64,000 nt of DNA, taken from NCBI GenBank assembly GCA_963682175.1, contig OY821775.1, positions 10,326,501 to 10,390,500 on the forward strand. Direction: 5' to 3'. Every line of letters begins with the position of its first letter. Position 1 is the stretch's first letter. The translations under genes and the position numbers were made by a program. Origin of the DNA: Triglochin maritima (taxonomy: Eukaryota; Streptophyta; Magnoliopsida; Alismatales; Juncaginaceae). Under the pieces are notes generated by a model. It ran no database searches and was not told the origin of the DNA. It worked only from the letters and a program-made list of their open reading frames with translations. Of this stretch, positions 31,649-43,065 are shown piece by piece.

Positions 31649-33830
31649 TGTAAGAACCCAAACCCTTGTTAGGGTTAAGCTTGGGTTAATGGAGGATTAG
31701 AAGGTGTTTAGCATGGGAAGTTGGAGTGCATAGTGCATGCATGGGGAAGAGGTGGAGGCGCGCTACAGTGGTCGTGGTTGAGGGGATGGGTTTGGAAGTG
31801 TAGGGCACTGTTCACGCGTGGGGAGAAGATTTGAGTTGGGTTTATAAACGTTTTCTTCTCTCTCTCTCTCTCATTATCTCTCCATTCACCCTCACTCTCT
31901 TCTTGTTCTTTTTCGCCGACCGAGCAGAGGAGGAGACCGGAGATCGCGCGGCGTGAGGCGTGCGGAGTTGAGCGCGCGGGGAGATCACCGGAGGCGACGT
32001 GCGCGAGCGGAGCTCCGGCATTTTCGTCGTTTCTTTTGAGGTATGCCGCTCTCTAGTGTGGTTTTGTTGTTGACACTCATGAGAGGGTCGTGTTGGTCGG
32101 TCGGAGGAGGTCGGAGGCCTCTCCGACGTCGCGTTTTGGCGAAGAAACCTCGGCTGGCGCGAGGTTGAAGACGACCGGACGGTCGACCGGCCCTTGGGCG
32201 GTCGACCGATTGCATGTATATCTTTACTGCCTGTTGCGTTTCGGTCGACCGAGGCCTTGTGTTCGGTCGACCGGAACTTAAGTTTATTGGTTTATATTGC
32301 ATGATGTTCGGACGTAGGCTTGAGTTCGGTCGACCGTTATATGACGTAGAAATATAGGTTGACCCTAACTGTTATCGGTCGACCGAGACCCCTGAGTCGG
32401 TCGACCGATGGATTAAAGATTGAAGATGAGGTACTGTTAGTTTTCGGTCGACCGGGACCCCTGAGTCGGTCGACCGATAGAATGTTTGTAATGTTGACCA
32501 GACTCCGGATTTTGACCTCGTTTGGTCGACCGGTTTTAGACCTCGGTAGACCGTTGGGGGGATTGTGTTCTGTGCGCAGCGGTAGACCGTGTTAGGGACG
32601 GTCGACCGATTCCTTTCTGGAAACGGTCGACCGAATCACCTCTTACGGCCGACCGTTTGGGCCCACAACAGAATTCCAGGTTCCCATTTTGAACGCCAAC
32701 TTTGTCCACGGAAACCCGTGTCCTCGCCTTGTGCGTGAGCCGGGAGGTGACGGTGGGCGCGTGATGCGTGCCTTCCCAGGGACCGCCGTTGGGAAGAGTG
32801 TGGGTGTTCGGGACGCGTCACCTCCATGTATGGACCGTGACTTTTGAGATGATGGTTGGCACTTTGTAGTATAGCAGGCCTGAGGGATCGCGGATCCCAG
32901 TGTTGATGTTGTGCGGGCACGCAACTGGCGTTGGGTGAGGTGACTACCGGCCCACGGGCTACGGAGGTCGCTGCCCTGCTTTTATAGCGGCGCGGTTGGT
33001 GTTCACGGCTCGAGGAGCCCGATGACCTGGCAGACTTCGGTCTGGACCCGTCCGATGTTGTGCCGGACGTTGTGATGGACCACCGATGCTGTGCCGGTGA
33101 TGCCGCCGAGGTTGTGCCGGCGATGATGATTGTTGGGCCGAGGCTGTGCCGGCTATGTTGTTTTCCTCGGCTGGGCACCTACCGAGATGATGTTGTTATA
33201 CCTTCCGGGCGACGGCCCCGTTGGTCCCTGTGGCCCCGACCACTGAGATTTACAGATCTGTTTCTATCGGCGCGTAGACGTGACAGAGGCTCCCTGCCGA
33301 ACCCTTGAGTAGTGTAGCCGCGTGTGGGGGGTGCGATGTCGTGGGCTGCTAGACTGCATGTGCCTGCAGTAGGTCTCTTCGGGAGACCCGATGATTGATT
33401 GTCGGACTGATGTCCTGTTTTACCCTTCGGGGGAAATGTTTTCCATTTCTGTTGATGCCATGACATGCTACTAGTATGATAGGTTCATTATGTGATGCAT
33501 GCATATAGGTGAGTTGGTATACGGGGTTTCCTTCTGGAAACTCAGGCATTGTTGTTGCATCTTTTTCAGGATCGCAGTAGGTCCGGGTGGGTGGTGACCG
33601 AGGACGGAGCGCTTTGGAGTCGGATCCTCTTCGGCAGTTGCTAGACCGTACGACTACTTGTATTATATTCCATTGTATCAGTATTGTAGTTGTATTTCTT
33701 TTGGAAAACTCCTTGTATTTTGGGTGCACCCGGATTTATATATTTATATATTAGTGACGTTCCTGCGTGAGTTGTCTGTTATGTTGGTTATTCTGAAATT
33801 TTAAATCTTCCGCTGTTTCGGGACGTTACA
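31649..33830 (+). mobile_element. Solo LTR, 2.2 kb, gypsy-like termini
   Basis: Runs from TGTAAGAACCC to GGGACGTTACA and is flanked by exact TTGAC duplications (31644-31648 and 33831-33835). TGTAA...TTACA ends are common in plant gypsy LTRs (family impression). There is no internal region. A TATAAA at 31843-31848 is followed by a CT microsatellite (about 31857-31873) and a C/T-rich leader-like stretch, which favours plus orientation; a minus-strand TATAAAA at 32980-32986 is an alternative. The interior carries 15 palindromic boxes. The second half is unusually GC-rich with many overlapping chance frames. Confidence 0.88.
32180..32655. repeat. Array of 15 palindromic boxes in the gypsy-like solo LTR
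   Basis: Boxes start at 32180, 32199, 32242, 32264, 32327, 32376, 32398, 32445, 32467, 32523, 32544, 32580, 32599, 32624 and 32646. Thirteen fit CGGT-NN-ACCG exactly (eleven with centre CG, two with AG); two differ by one base (TGGTCGACCG, CGGCCGACCG). Pairs are often 19-22 bases apart, as in the copia LTRs. Here the array lies downstream of the presumed TATA box in either orientation. Confidence 0.88.
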
Positions 33831-33835
33831 TTGAC

Positions 33836-34776
33836 ATTCACTATAGAAAAGTTATCATGGTGGTTAAGCTACACAGTGCAATTGTGCAAAAGAATACGGA
33901 TTATATTATCTGTATTTATTTTTTTAAAGATATTGATATTATATTTCCATATCTGAGGAATAAGGAGGCACATACGATCGAGTATGATCTTTTAAGTTTT
34001 TGTGAATATAGATATGAATATTGAATTATAAATTTTAGTAGATATATAGATTCGGAGATGTAGTTTTGGATGGATATAAATATCTGTAATATTTTTACAG
34101 ATATATATTAGGAATTAAAAGTTATTTCATTATAAGTTTTACTCACTTTTACTACTACACTTCAAATTTGTATAATTTTTAATTAATATTTGATATAAAG
34201 TTTATATGCATTCCAAAAAATTTAAGTATACAGTTGCAATATACAGATTTAGTATTGCAAATTGATAAGTGTCTGTCTATGTCCATTTTTAGTGCAAGCA
34301 TAAGTATTTGTATTCGTTATTATATCTATATCATTTCTTAAGAATATCAATATGAGTTTTTATATTTGTAAGGGATTGCGTATTCGTATAAGTATCCACA
34401 AATCAAATACATATACAAATATAAAAATACTCATATTGGCTCTATATTCGATCGGCTTGCACCCTTTGTAAGCATCATGAAGGTCATAATTCTATTTTTG
34501 GTTATTCAAAGGATATTTAGAAAAATAGAATTCCTTTAATGAATTGTATGAAAAATTAATGTTACGGTCAGATGTAGCTGACCCAAACGTGTCGTCTGAT
34601 CTGAGCTGGATTTGAACTTACATGTATTATTAATTAAATAGATCCTCAATCAATCAATCGACTCTCACAAGTTTCAATTTTTTTGTATTGGATACCCTCA
34701 AAAGGTCTTATATCTCCTGGTTGGCCTATTTAACATCAACAATATTAGAGCACGTAACACTTGTACCAACATCAAC
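33836..34776. other. Intergenic region upstream of COMT-like gene 1
   Basis: AT-rich, no gene seen. A TATTTAA near 34726 is a possible TATA element for the gene at 34777. Confidence 0.45.
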
Positions 34777-36823
34777 ATGGAATCCATAGACAACATTAAG
34801 TCTCCACCAACACTCAAAACGAAGGAAGAGGAGGAAACCTACTGTTATGCCGTCCAATTAGCCACCTTCTCCGTCCTTCCCATGACCCTCAAGGCAGCCA
34901 TTGAGCTCGATGTTATTGGCATCGTCGCGAGGGCAAGCGTTGAAGGCAAATACCTTTCCGCCAAAGAGATAGCCAAAGAGCTCTCCACAAATAACCCTCA
35001 TGCTTGCCTCTTGCTTGAACGCATGCTACGTCTCCTCACAACCTACAACATCTTTACCTGCATTGATGACAAGAAAGATGGAATTACCGTCGCAAAGCGG
35101 TACGGACCGGCCCCTGTGTGCAAGTACTTTAATAGGAATCATGGTGATGCTTCCTTGGCGCAACTTTGCCTTCTGATTCAAGACAAAGTTATGATGGAAA
35201 GCTGGTAAGTCGTATATACATCAAAGTAGTTTTGCACTTCTTTTGAAGTTTTTCAAAATTAAGTTCTCATGATTTTAATGAGGAAGTTAGGGAACCTTGA
35301 CATGTCTAAGTAACTAAATTCAAAAAGGTGATCGAGTTACATAACTTATAAGTACCAATCAAGTAAAAGTTAATTTTAGAAACAACTCTACATGTCCAAG
35401 ACTACATACTTAGAAATCAATCACAATCATCAGAGGAAACATTTTTATGAAACGAAACTAAAGATTCTTAAGAATAAATGACCCAAACAACCCTTCCATA
35501 CTAGCTAGTTAGGTCTTAGTATACATACAAAAGTTCATACTAATTATCGTTATCTTATGATGCAATGCAACTGTGTGATTACTAAGGTACTTTCTCAAGG
35601 ATATTGTGATGGATGGAGGCACCGATCCCTTCTGCAAGGCTCACGGTGCGATGTTCTTTGAGTACTTGGATGAGGATCTAAGGTTTAAGACGATTTTCAA
35701 TGCCGGTATGTCTAACCACTCAATCATAACTATGGACAAAATCCTCGAGTCCTATTCAGGATTCACAGAACTTGGTTCGGTCGTGGATGTTGGCGGAGGC
35801 ATTGGGACAATATTGAACATGATCGTCTCTAAGTACCCAAGTATCAAAGGAATAAACTTTGATCTACCTCATGTCATCTCCGAGGCTCCGTCTTTCCCAG
35901 GTTCGTCATTAAACTAATATTTGGTCAACATGAGTAATTATGATGTTTTTGTATCATGTGGAATGTTATTTTTGGATCAGGAGTCGAGCATCGTGCGGGC
36001 GACATGTTTGAGAGTGTTCCGAACGGAGATGCCATATTCATGAAGGTGACAAAGATGGATTACAGATTTATGGGATCTTTTTTTAAAAAACAAAAATGAT
36101 CCTCAAAATCTATTTTCTATAGACGTTTTCTCTTGCCATTCAATTCACAGTAAAGAACATTTAGTGTATGAATATTCATATCTTTTTACAGTTCTACTTT
36201 CATGTATAATTTCTCTGATATCATCCAATAACTATTTTGGATATCCTTCTACTCTCCTAATAGCCATTTTGACCTTAACTTTGATGTACTACAATAAATT
36301 CAACTTAGGATGCAATTCAATTCAGAAGCTTTGATTCACGATTTTAACTAGCAACATGGCAAATAATCTTCCATTGAAATTGAAGAGTTAACTACTAAGG
36401 TATACATTGTGAAATTATGAAATACGGGAGGGTATTAGTGATACTTGAAGTCTTAGAGGATATTTAATTAAGAAATTATCCTTCCGCTTTTTTTATAAAA
36501 CATTTCTAAGAAGACTCGGCTTCCAGTGGATTCTTCATGATTAATGGAGTGACGAGTGCTGCTTGAAGCTGTTGAACAACTGTTGGAAGGCTTTGCCGGA
36601 GACTGGAAAGGTTATTGTGGTTGAGAGCTTGCTTTCTCCATCACCTGAACCAAGCCTTGCAGCCAAGAACGTAGCTCACTTCGACATGATTATGTTGGCA
36701 AACACTTCCGGCAAGGAGAGGACTGAGTTGGAGTACAAGTGGATGGCAAAGAAAGCAGGATTCTCAGGTTTCAAAATCATTTGTGTTGCTGCAAACATGC
36801 ATGTCCTGGAGCTCTCCAAGTAG
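34777..36823 (+). pseudogene. COMT-like O-methyltransferase 1, broken by in-frame stop
   Basis: Four exons, 34777-35204, 35587-35900, 35981-36045 and 36527-36823, join through GT-AG introns into a frame of 368 codons. It matches the caffeic acid O-methyltransferase family: the dimerisation domain ([20 protein letters not shown]), the SAM-binding [10 protein letters not shown] and [10 protein letters not shown], and [16 protein letters not shown]. The family motif WILHDWSDE, which holds the catalytic histidine, is interrupted by an extra codon TAA at 36542-36544 directly after HD. Translation would stop after about 274 residues and lose both downstream catalytic glutamate regions (VIVVES and RTELEYKWM), which are otherwise intact. 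It may be a recent pseudogene or rest on a sequencing error. Substrate cannot be told from the sequence; members methylate phenolic hydroxyls using SAM. Confidence 0.85.
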
Positions 36824-37605
36824 ATGCATGTTGTTGGATGTTATGCAATGTCTTAAGAAGTCTCAATTGCTTGGTTCTTGTGGTCGTCTTAGGCTACCGT
36901 TCGTTATGAATTTATGATATATGATGACATTGTAAATTGAAAAAGTATTGTACTTTTACATGTAGGCTTGTGAAATTTAGTGAGTCCACCGCATCAACAA
37001 AACCTAAATTATTTGCTCGATCGAACTTTATTATATAGTGTTGCACACAACAGTATTATATAGATTCAACTTTATTATATAGTGTTGCAGACAACTTGAG
37101 TATATATAGCAACGTGAGACTATTTGCTCGATCGACACTCCCCCGCTCGCATGACCGGGTTATTTTCTTTGTGTCTACGTGTAGACAATATGGGTTACAG
37201 TGAGTTCTAACAGGTCGATCGATCTATTCTGATACCATGTAAAATTTGATTAGTCTAACACTTCAACAAAATTTAAACATGAACGGTAATGGATTCAATT
37301 CTATTATAGAGTTTTATACACAACTTATGTTTAACAATATTGAACTATTTGCTCAACAGCTCAAGGAGTTGTTATACACTAGAATTTAGAATAAGATTTT
37401 TTTATATACTTAAATACATACCCCCAAACAACAATATTGGACATTTCCTCGGCTCAGTTCTGGAAATTGCTTACAATGCACCTATTTGTGCAACAATAAT
37501 CCATTATTTCGTTATGACAATAGCTTTAGCATAAATTAATAAACATTTTCTTATAAATAACCAAAAAGGATACCAAATGGTCACTTTTTTCGTGGCTTTA
37601 AAAAA
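36824..37605. other. 3' flank of COMT-like gene 1
   Basis: No gene is seen. TTTATTATATAGTGTTGCA is repeated at about 37028 and 37070, a short direct repeat of unknown origin. Confidence 0.45.
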
Positions 37606-38229
37606 GGAAACTACTATTTGTCGCCGAAAAATTACTTAAATCGTCCCAACAATTACCATTTTGTCCTTCACAATTCATTTAATACTCATTTCGTCTCGTC
37701 TCTTAAAATAAGATTTCTGCCTAAGTTTTCCTCACTTTCCTAGTACCAACACAACGAAAATGTCCGGCGAAGCACCTGGATCCGGTCAGGTAAATCGGGG
37801 GAGAAATTTTTTTCGTACCGAGCGTCTGTCTAAGCCGCCTACCCCAAGATGGGGCGTCTCGCTAGGACGCCTGTCTAATCCGCCTACCACAAGGAGGTGT
37901 CCTAGCCAAACGCTCCAAATTTTTATTTTTATTTTAAATTTATTTAAGTTTTGTTATTTTAAATTATTTCAGGTTCTAATGCAAGATTTCGGTGGTGATG
38001 GATTAGATTACATATAGTTTTTTTAAGTACACAAGTATTTCCAACAATCGAGGAAGCGAGTAAATGGGCGAAATAAGTTGTCATCGGAGCTGGGTTTTTT
38101 TGGATAATATCATCCTACAGATCAAAAGCAGATAATCAGATGGATTGTTATCTGAGATGCGATCGCAGAAATGAAATGAGTTCTCGTGATATGGATATTG
38201 CACTACGAAAAAACACGAAAAAATGGTTG

Positions 38230-39363
38230 TTGTTATCGTTTTTTGATAAAGGTGGTCGGGTGACAGGACCGTGATGGACGGGTTGTAGTTTCTAATAGTA
38301 CTCATGGGCAACACAACCACAGACTTGCAGTTTATCCAGAGGGTCACCGATAGATTATCAATCTCAGTCCTGGGACAAGAAAATTATTCGTGATATAACC
38401 GAGACACAAGCGAAACCACGTAACATCTTGTTGGCAGTAAAGGTGAAATTTACGGAGGATAATTCCAATCAGAGACACATTTATAACTTCAAAGAGTACA
38501 TGAGGATAACGAAATCTGAAGATAGGAATCCCGCTCAACAGTTTCTATATCGGGCAGTGCAGTATCAGTACTTACATTGGATTATGGTGGATGAAGAAAC
38601 TAATGTCATAACTCACACATTTTTGGCACATCTGACGTCAGTTCAGTTGTTGCGCACATACCCTTTCGTAATCTGCATGGATTCGACATACAAAACGAAC
38701 AAGTACAAGATGCATTTGTTTGACTAACTACATAAGTGCTTTGTAGTGTCCAAACGGATTGACGTTAATAACTTCCAATATGTTGATAGACTGTCAGGAA
38801 TCATTTTACCATTTCTGAAGAGGTGGAATGACGTACGTGCTGATGACAACTGTGAATTTTGATGTGTTGCCAATGTTTTCCATGGTGGTCAAGACAATTA
38901 GTTGTACCCCCGTCGTACGATTTCTAATAAGATAGTGGCGCATCCCATTTATGAGCATATCTATTACGACGGTGTGGTACAAGCTCGTCAACGAATTGAT
39001 TGGAGCGGGGGACCTTGTGGCGAGGATCACTATATGGAGGTTTGGTGTGACTTATTCCTGATTGCCAATTTTTACAAGTGTGCAGTTATGTATTTCTCAG
39101 TGGGAACGAATGGTTTGTTGTATCCGTGTATTATAGTGCTACCATGGGAGAGTCCGTCTACCATGATGAAGTCATACAGAAAGTTGATCATTACTCATTT
39201 AGGGAGTTACAGATATTTCATTCGCTTAGAATTAGCTGAAGGATTCTCAGTACCTCCTATAGCGACCATGTGGTTTCAAATGCGAGATGAGAGTGTTGAT
39301 GGATGGGAGGAAGAGTACGAAAGTAGGAAAGCGTATTGGGAACAGTTACGTAGTACATTTTGA
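38230..39363 (+). pseudogene. MULE transposase fragment followed by OTU-like protease domain
   Basis: The part up to 38727 reads like a MULE transposase N-terminal half: KPRNILLAVK (broken frame), then LRTYPFVICMDSTYKTNKYK containing the first catalytic Asp region, ending in a stop. About 300 residues usual in MULE transposases after this point are missing. From about 38785 an OTU-type cysteine protease domain follows: RLSGIILPFLKRWNDV, then ADDNCEF with the Asp and Cys positions of the OTU catalytic motif. Stops interrupt the first third (TGA near 38868, TAG near 38899). The frame 38902-39363 is then open (RRTISNKIVAHPIYEHIYYD and RLELAEGFSVPPIATMWFQM). Fused MULE/OTU-type proteins are known in plants; this copy is dead. 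Confidence 0.72.
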
Positions 39364-39910
39364 TTGTAATTTGTAATGTATTTGTTAAGTTGCTATATTT
39401 GTAATGTATAATCTACCCACGATTATATCGTGTATTTGTACTTATATCTTTTTTTTATCGGATTTCAAATTTAAATTACATTACATATATCGCAATCACA
39501 GACCGCACTGCATGCTCTGACGTCGGGATGTCAACCGGGATCACCTAAACGTACCCTAACTGACGCAAGAGGCGATCAGGCAAATAAGGCTTCGTGATAT
39601 CCCGATAACGAATAACGCCCATAAATGAAGTCCTCAGCTGCAGCAGGTTCAGGACCATAGGGCAAACCACTCCACCTAAACATTTTCATGTTAATAATAA
39701 AAAAATTAAAATTTAAATAAACGTGAATGATATATAATTTTATACCTACGATGTAGTCATCTGATCTAGCCATCTACGAATGGAATGGAGTCACCTCTCG
39801 CTCCTATCCTCGGTCCGCATAACCCACATACGCGAACGAGGATGACCCGACTAAATGATCTTCCGCTCCCGATGCGGCAAGAAAGGAGGAAAATGCTCAT
39901 ATATTCAAGC

Positions 39911-40750
39911 CTACAGCAGTGTAAGACAACCCACAATACTAGAACAATCAGCACAACTCATTATCCCCAACTGACGATACAAATATGCCAACGTCGTCGA
40001 CCACCATAAGTACTGACCAATGGTATGTGGGTCCCTAGCCTCTAATAGCTCGCGTGGTCTGACTCTGCAATCGCTCTTGTCGACAAACAAGACGCAACCT
40101 AGCAGTAAGAAGAGGTAGGGAATCATCTGTGTATCATAAGTCTGTGGTGGTCGTCCCCGTCTGCAACAGTCGTCAACAACGTCGATGCCAACACCACCGC
40201 CACTCCAAAATGAGTTATTCCTCCCAAGACCATCAACGTTGACCCTGAGCAACTCTGATACATAAATTTTCAACTCAGGCGTCAATGCCTAAGCACTAAC
40301 CCTACAACCCTCAACAGGGATGTGCAGAATCTGGAAGACGTCATGCAACATGATCGTCATCTCTCTGAAAGGCAAGTGGAAAGAGTTGGTGTCAGGCTGC
40401 CACCGCTCCACAAACGTAGAAATGAACGGCATGTCAAGGCAGGAGAGCATGTTCTAAGGCAAGTGACCCAATCCGCTATTAGTAATGGTCGCCGTCATAT
40501 CATCACTCATAACTGAATGCCAAGCCTGCGATGTAATACAGGCTCTGTGCCGATTAGGGAACTTCAGAACCTTCCGATCCTCGTCCTCCCAAATGTGTCT
40601 GGTTATGTGGCCTCCGAAACTCGGAATGACGCTGCCATCTAAAGTACCATCGGGCATCACACCAGTCATGATCCAAGAATCGTCCTCAACCCTCTTCTTC
40701 TTCTTCTGAGTTCGGGCGTCTACAGTGCACGAACTCGAATCACCGGTCAC
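39911..40750 (-). pseudogene. Plant mobile domain (PMD/MAIN-like) remnant
   Basis: On the minus strand one frame from 40750 to 39911 reads through a plant mobile domain with two in-frame TAG codons (40454-40456 and 40289-40291). Hallmarks are SFGGHITRHIWEDEDRKVL, TITNSGLGHLP, ISTFVERWQPDTNSFHLPFR, EMTIMLHDVFQILHIPVEG, then LLLGCVLFVDKSDCRVRP and LYRQLGIMSCADCSSIVGCL. PMD proteins occur both as host genes (MAIN, MAIL1) and as passengers of Mutator and gypsy-type elements. Its position inside the inverted repeats makes it a passenger gene here. Confidence 0.78.
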
Positions 40751-41089
40751 AAACCGTCCACCTCTACCCTTCCGAATGACCCACTCAGCAGAAGAAGAAC
40801 TACCATGTCGCCCTGTCCTCCACCATACTGCGGCCTCACCTCCTCCTGCGGCTCCAACTCATACCGACCCCCATCGTCACTCTCGTCGTCACTCTCCACC
40901 TCATCTGAATCCTCCTCGTCGTCGAAAGAATCATCACGTGTCTGACGACGACGTAAAATATCTCTCTCCCTCCTAACCGAAGCAAATATACCCCGTTGAC
41001 ACGGATGACGAGGACCTGACTCATCATCTTAACTATATACAACGCGTAAGGGAACTGATTTTCCTTTTTCTCCACGATAACCCGATAAC

Positions 41090-41400
41090 TATTAATTCAA
41101 TTTTAGAAATAAAATTTCGTTAATGGATTTAAAATACTTAATTTACGAATTGATCAATCAATGAAACTAATTATAATAATTAATCAATTTAACTAATCAA
41201 TAATCAATTTAATTAACGATTATAACTAATTATAATCAATTTAACTAACAAATATAATTAATTATAATCAATTTAACTTATTATAACAATTAATCAATTG
41301 AACTAATCACTCAATCAATTTAACTAATTATTAACTTAATAATCAATGTAATTAACAATTATAACAAATTATAATCAATTTAACTAAATATTATTATTAT
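41090..41400. repeat. AT-rich degenerate tandem repeat inside the MULE
   Basis: The words AATTATAATCAATTTAACTAA and AATTAACAATTATAAC recur at short intervals, followed by an ATT microsatellite near 41390-41405. Low complexity, no coding. Confidence 0.65.
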
Positions 41401-42069
41401 TATTATTTATTAAAATAAGGGAAGGGCGTCTGCCGGAGACGCCCTTCCTAGGAGGGGCGTTTGCCAGAGACGCCCCTTCCCAGGTGGGGGCGTCTCCTGC
41501 AGACGCCCACCCGTTGGGATGGGGCGTCACGGGAGCCGCCTGCCCCAATGGGCGGGCTCTCGCGGACGCTCGACCCTATAAAAAATTAAACAAAATGAGA
41601 CATTTTACCAGATTCAAGTACGCTGAGGCGTCCGTTGGCTCATTTCCTGGTCTCCGAGACATTTTTCTTGATGATTATGAGAGGAAGATGAAGAGAGAGT
41701 GGTGGTGGGAGAGTGAAATGAAGAGTTATATAAGTAGAAAGGAGAGACTGACAAAATGATAATTCGCACCGGCAATTTAAGTAGTTTTCCGACGATGAAT
41801 AACAATTTAGTTATCTCCCATTTGATTCTCAAGTTTGTTAGTTTCGGATTCTCCATAAGTATAAACTCAGTTTCCATGCAGAGTTTAGGTAAATATGCAA
41901 AAATATCTCTCATGATCTTATAGTTTTGGATCATCCAACTTCGATGAATGATGTAGTCCCATCTCTTCATCTTTCCCTTCTTTTATAAAGTGAAAATATA
42001 AATTAATAATATTGAAAGTTTTAAGCAAAGACATTTTTCACAAGCGTTTGAACATATGTTTTAAGGAGT

Positions 42070-42099
42070 TATTTGTTTTGATATATATCAAAACAAATA
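42070..42099. repeat. 30-bp perfect palindrome
   Basis: A perfect inverted repeat without loop centred on ATATATAT: the left arm runs TATTTGTTTTG and the right arm is its exact reverse complement. It abuts the left end of the inverted-repeat element at 42100. Confidence 0.9.
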
Positions 42100-42867
42100 T
42101 AATTAGTTCTTTATACTCATATTTCAACTATTTCCTTCCGTGCACCTATATTTTTATCTTAACTCATTCCGTGCATCTACATTCTCATCTTATTTGCTTG
42201 TATGCACCTCCGTCATTATTGGGTCACACTCCGTCAAATTCCTTTTTTTTTTGCAATTTACACCCTTTAAAATTAAATATGTCTTTAATGTTAAATAAAA
42301 ATTGAAAAACTCAAACCCCTCACTTCTCCTCTCTCCCTTTCTCTCTTCTCTCTCTCTGTAGTTCTCTCGCATCTCTCTCTCGTCCCTCTTTTATCCTCTC
42401 TAGTACTCTCTCTTCAGTTCTCTCTCCTCTCTCTAGTCCTCTCTCTTTTCCTAACTTCTCTCCTCTTTGGCCGTCAGTGAAGGTGGGGGTGAGGGAGCAG
42501 GGAGCGTCGCTGGTGGGCTGGGAGTTCGTGGATGGCAACGAGCCGAGTGAGGGGGTTGCGTTTGGAGGACTGGAGGGGAAGAGAGAGAAGAGAGAATTGG
42601 GAAGAGGAGAAGAGAGAGGAGAGAGAAATGGAGAGAGAAAGGTAGAAAGAGGAGAAGTGAGGGCTTGGGTTTTTACAATTTTTATTTTTATTTAACATGA
42701 ATGATATTTTTAATTTTAAATGGTGTGAATTGTAATTTTCTAAAGGAATTGAATAGAATTTGTGATGGAGTAAGTCTCACTAACAGTGCAGGTGCATACA
42801 AAAATAAGATAAAAATATAGGTGCACGGAAGGAAATAGTTGAAATACGGGGGTAAAGAAACAATTAT
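42100..42867. mobile_element. Non-autonomous element with long inverted repeats
   Basis: The left arm (about 42100-42330) and the right arm (about 42650-42867) are inverted copies: TATTTCAACTATTTCCTTCC and CGTGCACCTATATTTTTATC on the left recur reversed on the right near 42809-42846. The arms are about 200 bases. The loop is C/T-rich on one side (CTCTCTCC words 42310-42470) and G/A-rich on the other (42550-42665), so it would also fold. No coding capacity. Confidence 0.75.
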
Positions 42868-43065
42868 GTCTCATTTGAGGTGCACCCAAACAAACAACAA
42901 TGCCTATTTTCTTATATACTGTTTTGAGAATAGTATTATCAGTAATTCTTTACATGTGTCTTAGCTGGTTAGTGTGTCTTCAAAACCTCATGTTCCAACA
43001 TACTCTTTAAAAATGTTTTCGAACGTCTTTTTAGACATTTATTAGTAATTGTCATGATAGCAGGT

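Larger units (their letters stand above)
37606..41818. mobile_element. Mutator-like element with OTU and plant-mobile-domain remnants
   Basis: The left segment 37606-37664 and the reverse complement of 41750-41818 align by eye over about 60 bases (shared ATTTGTC/CATCGTCGGAAAA-type, CTTAAAT and CATTTTGTC blocks), giving long terminal inverted repeats as in MULEs. No clean 9-base target duplication was found. Inside are a broken MULE transposase plus OTU-like frame on the plus strand and a broken plant mobile domain frame on the minus strand, convergent with each other. GC-rich GACGCC/GGGGCGTC words occur just inside both ends (37824-37910 and 41425-41570). It separates the two COMT-like genes. 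Confidence 0.78.

Noticed and set aside
32636..33466. Minus- and plus-strand frames of 80-180 codons in the solo LTR
   Set aside because: They lie inside a TSD-flanked LTR of high GC content with no recognisable domain; long frames are expected there by chance.
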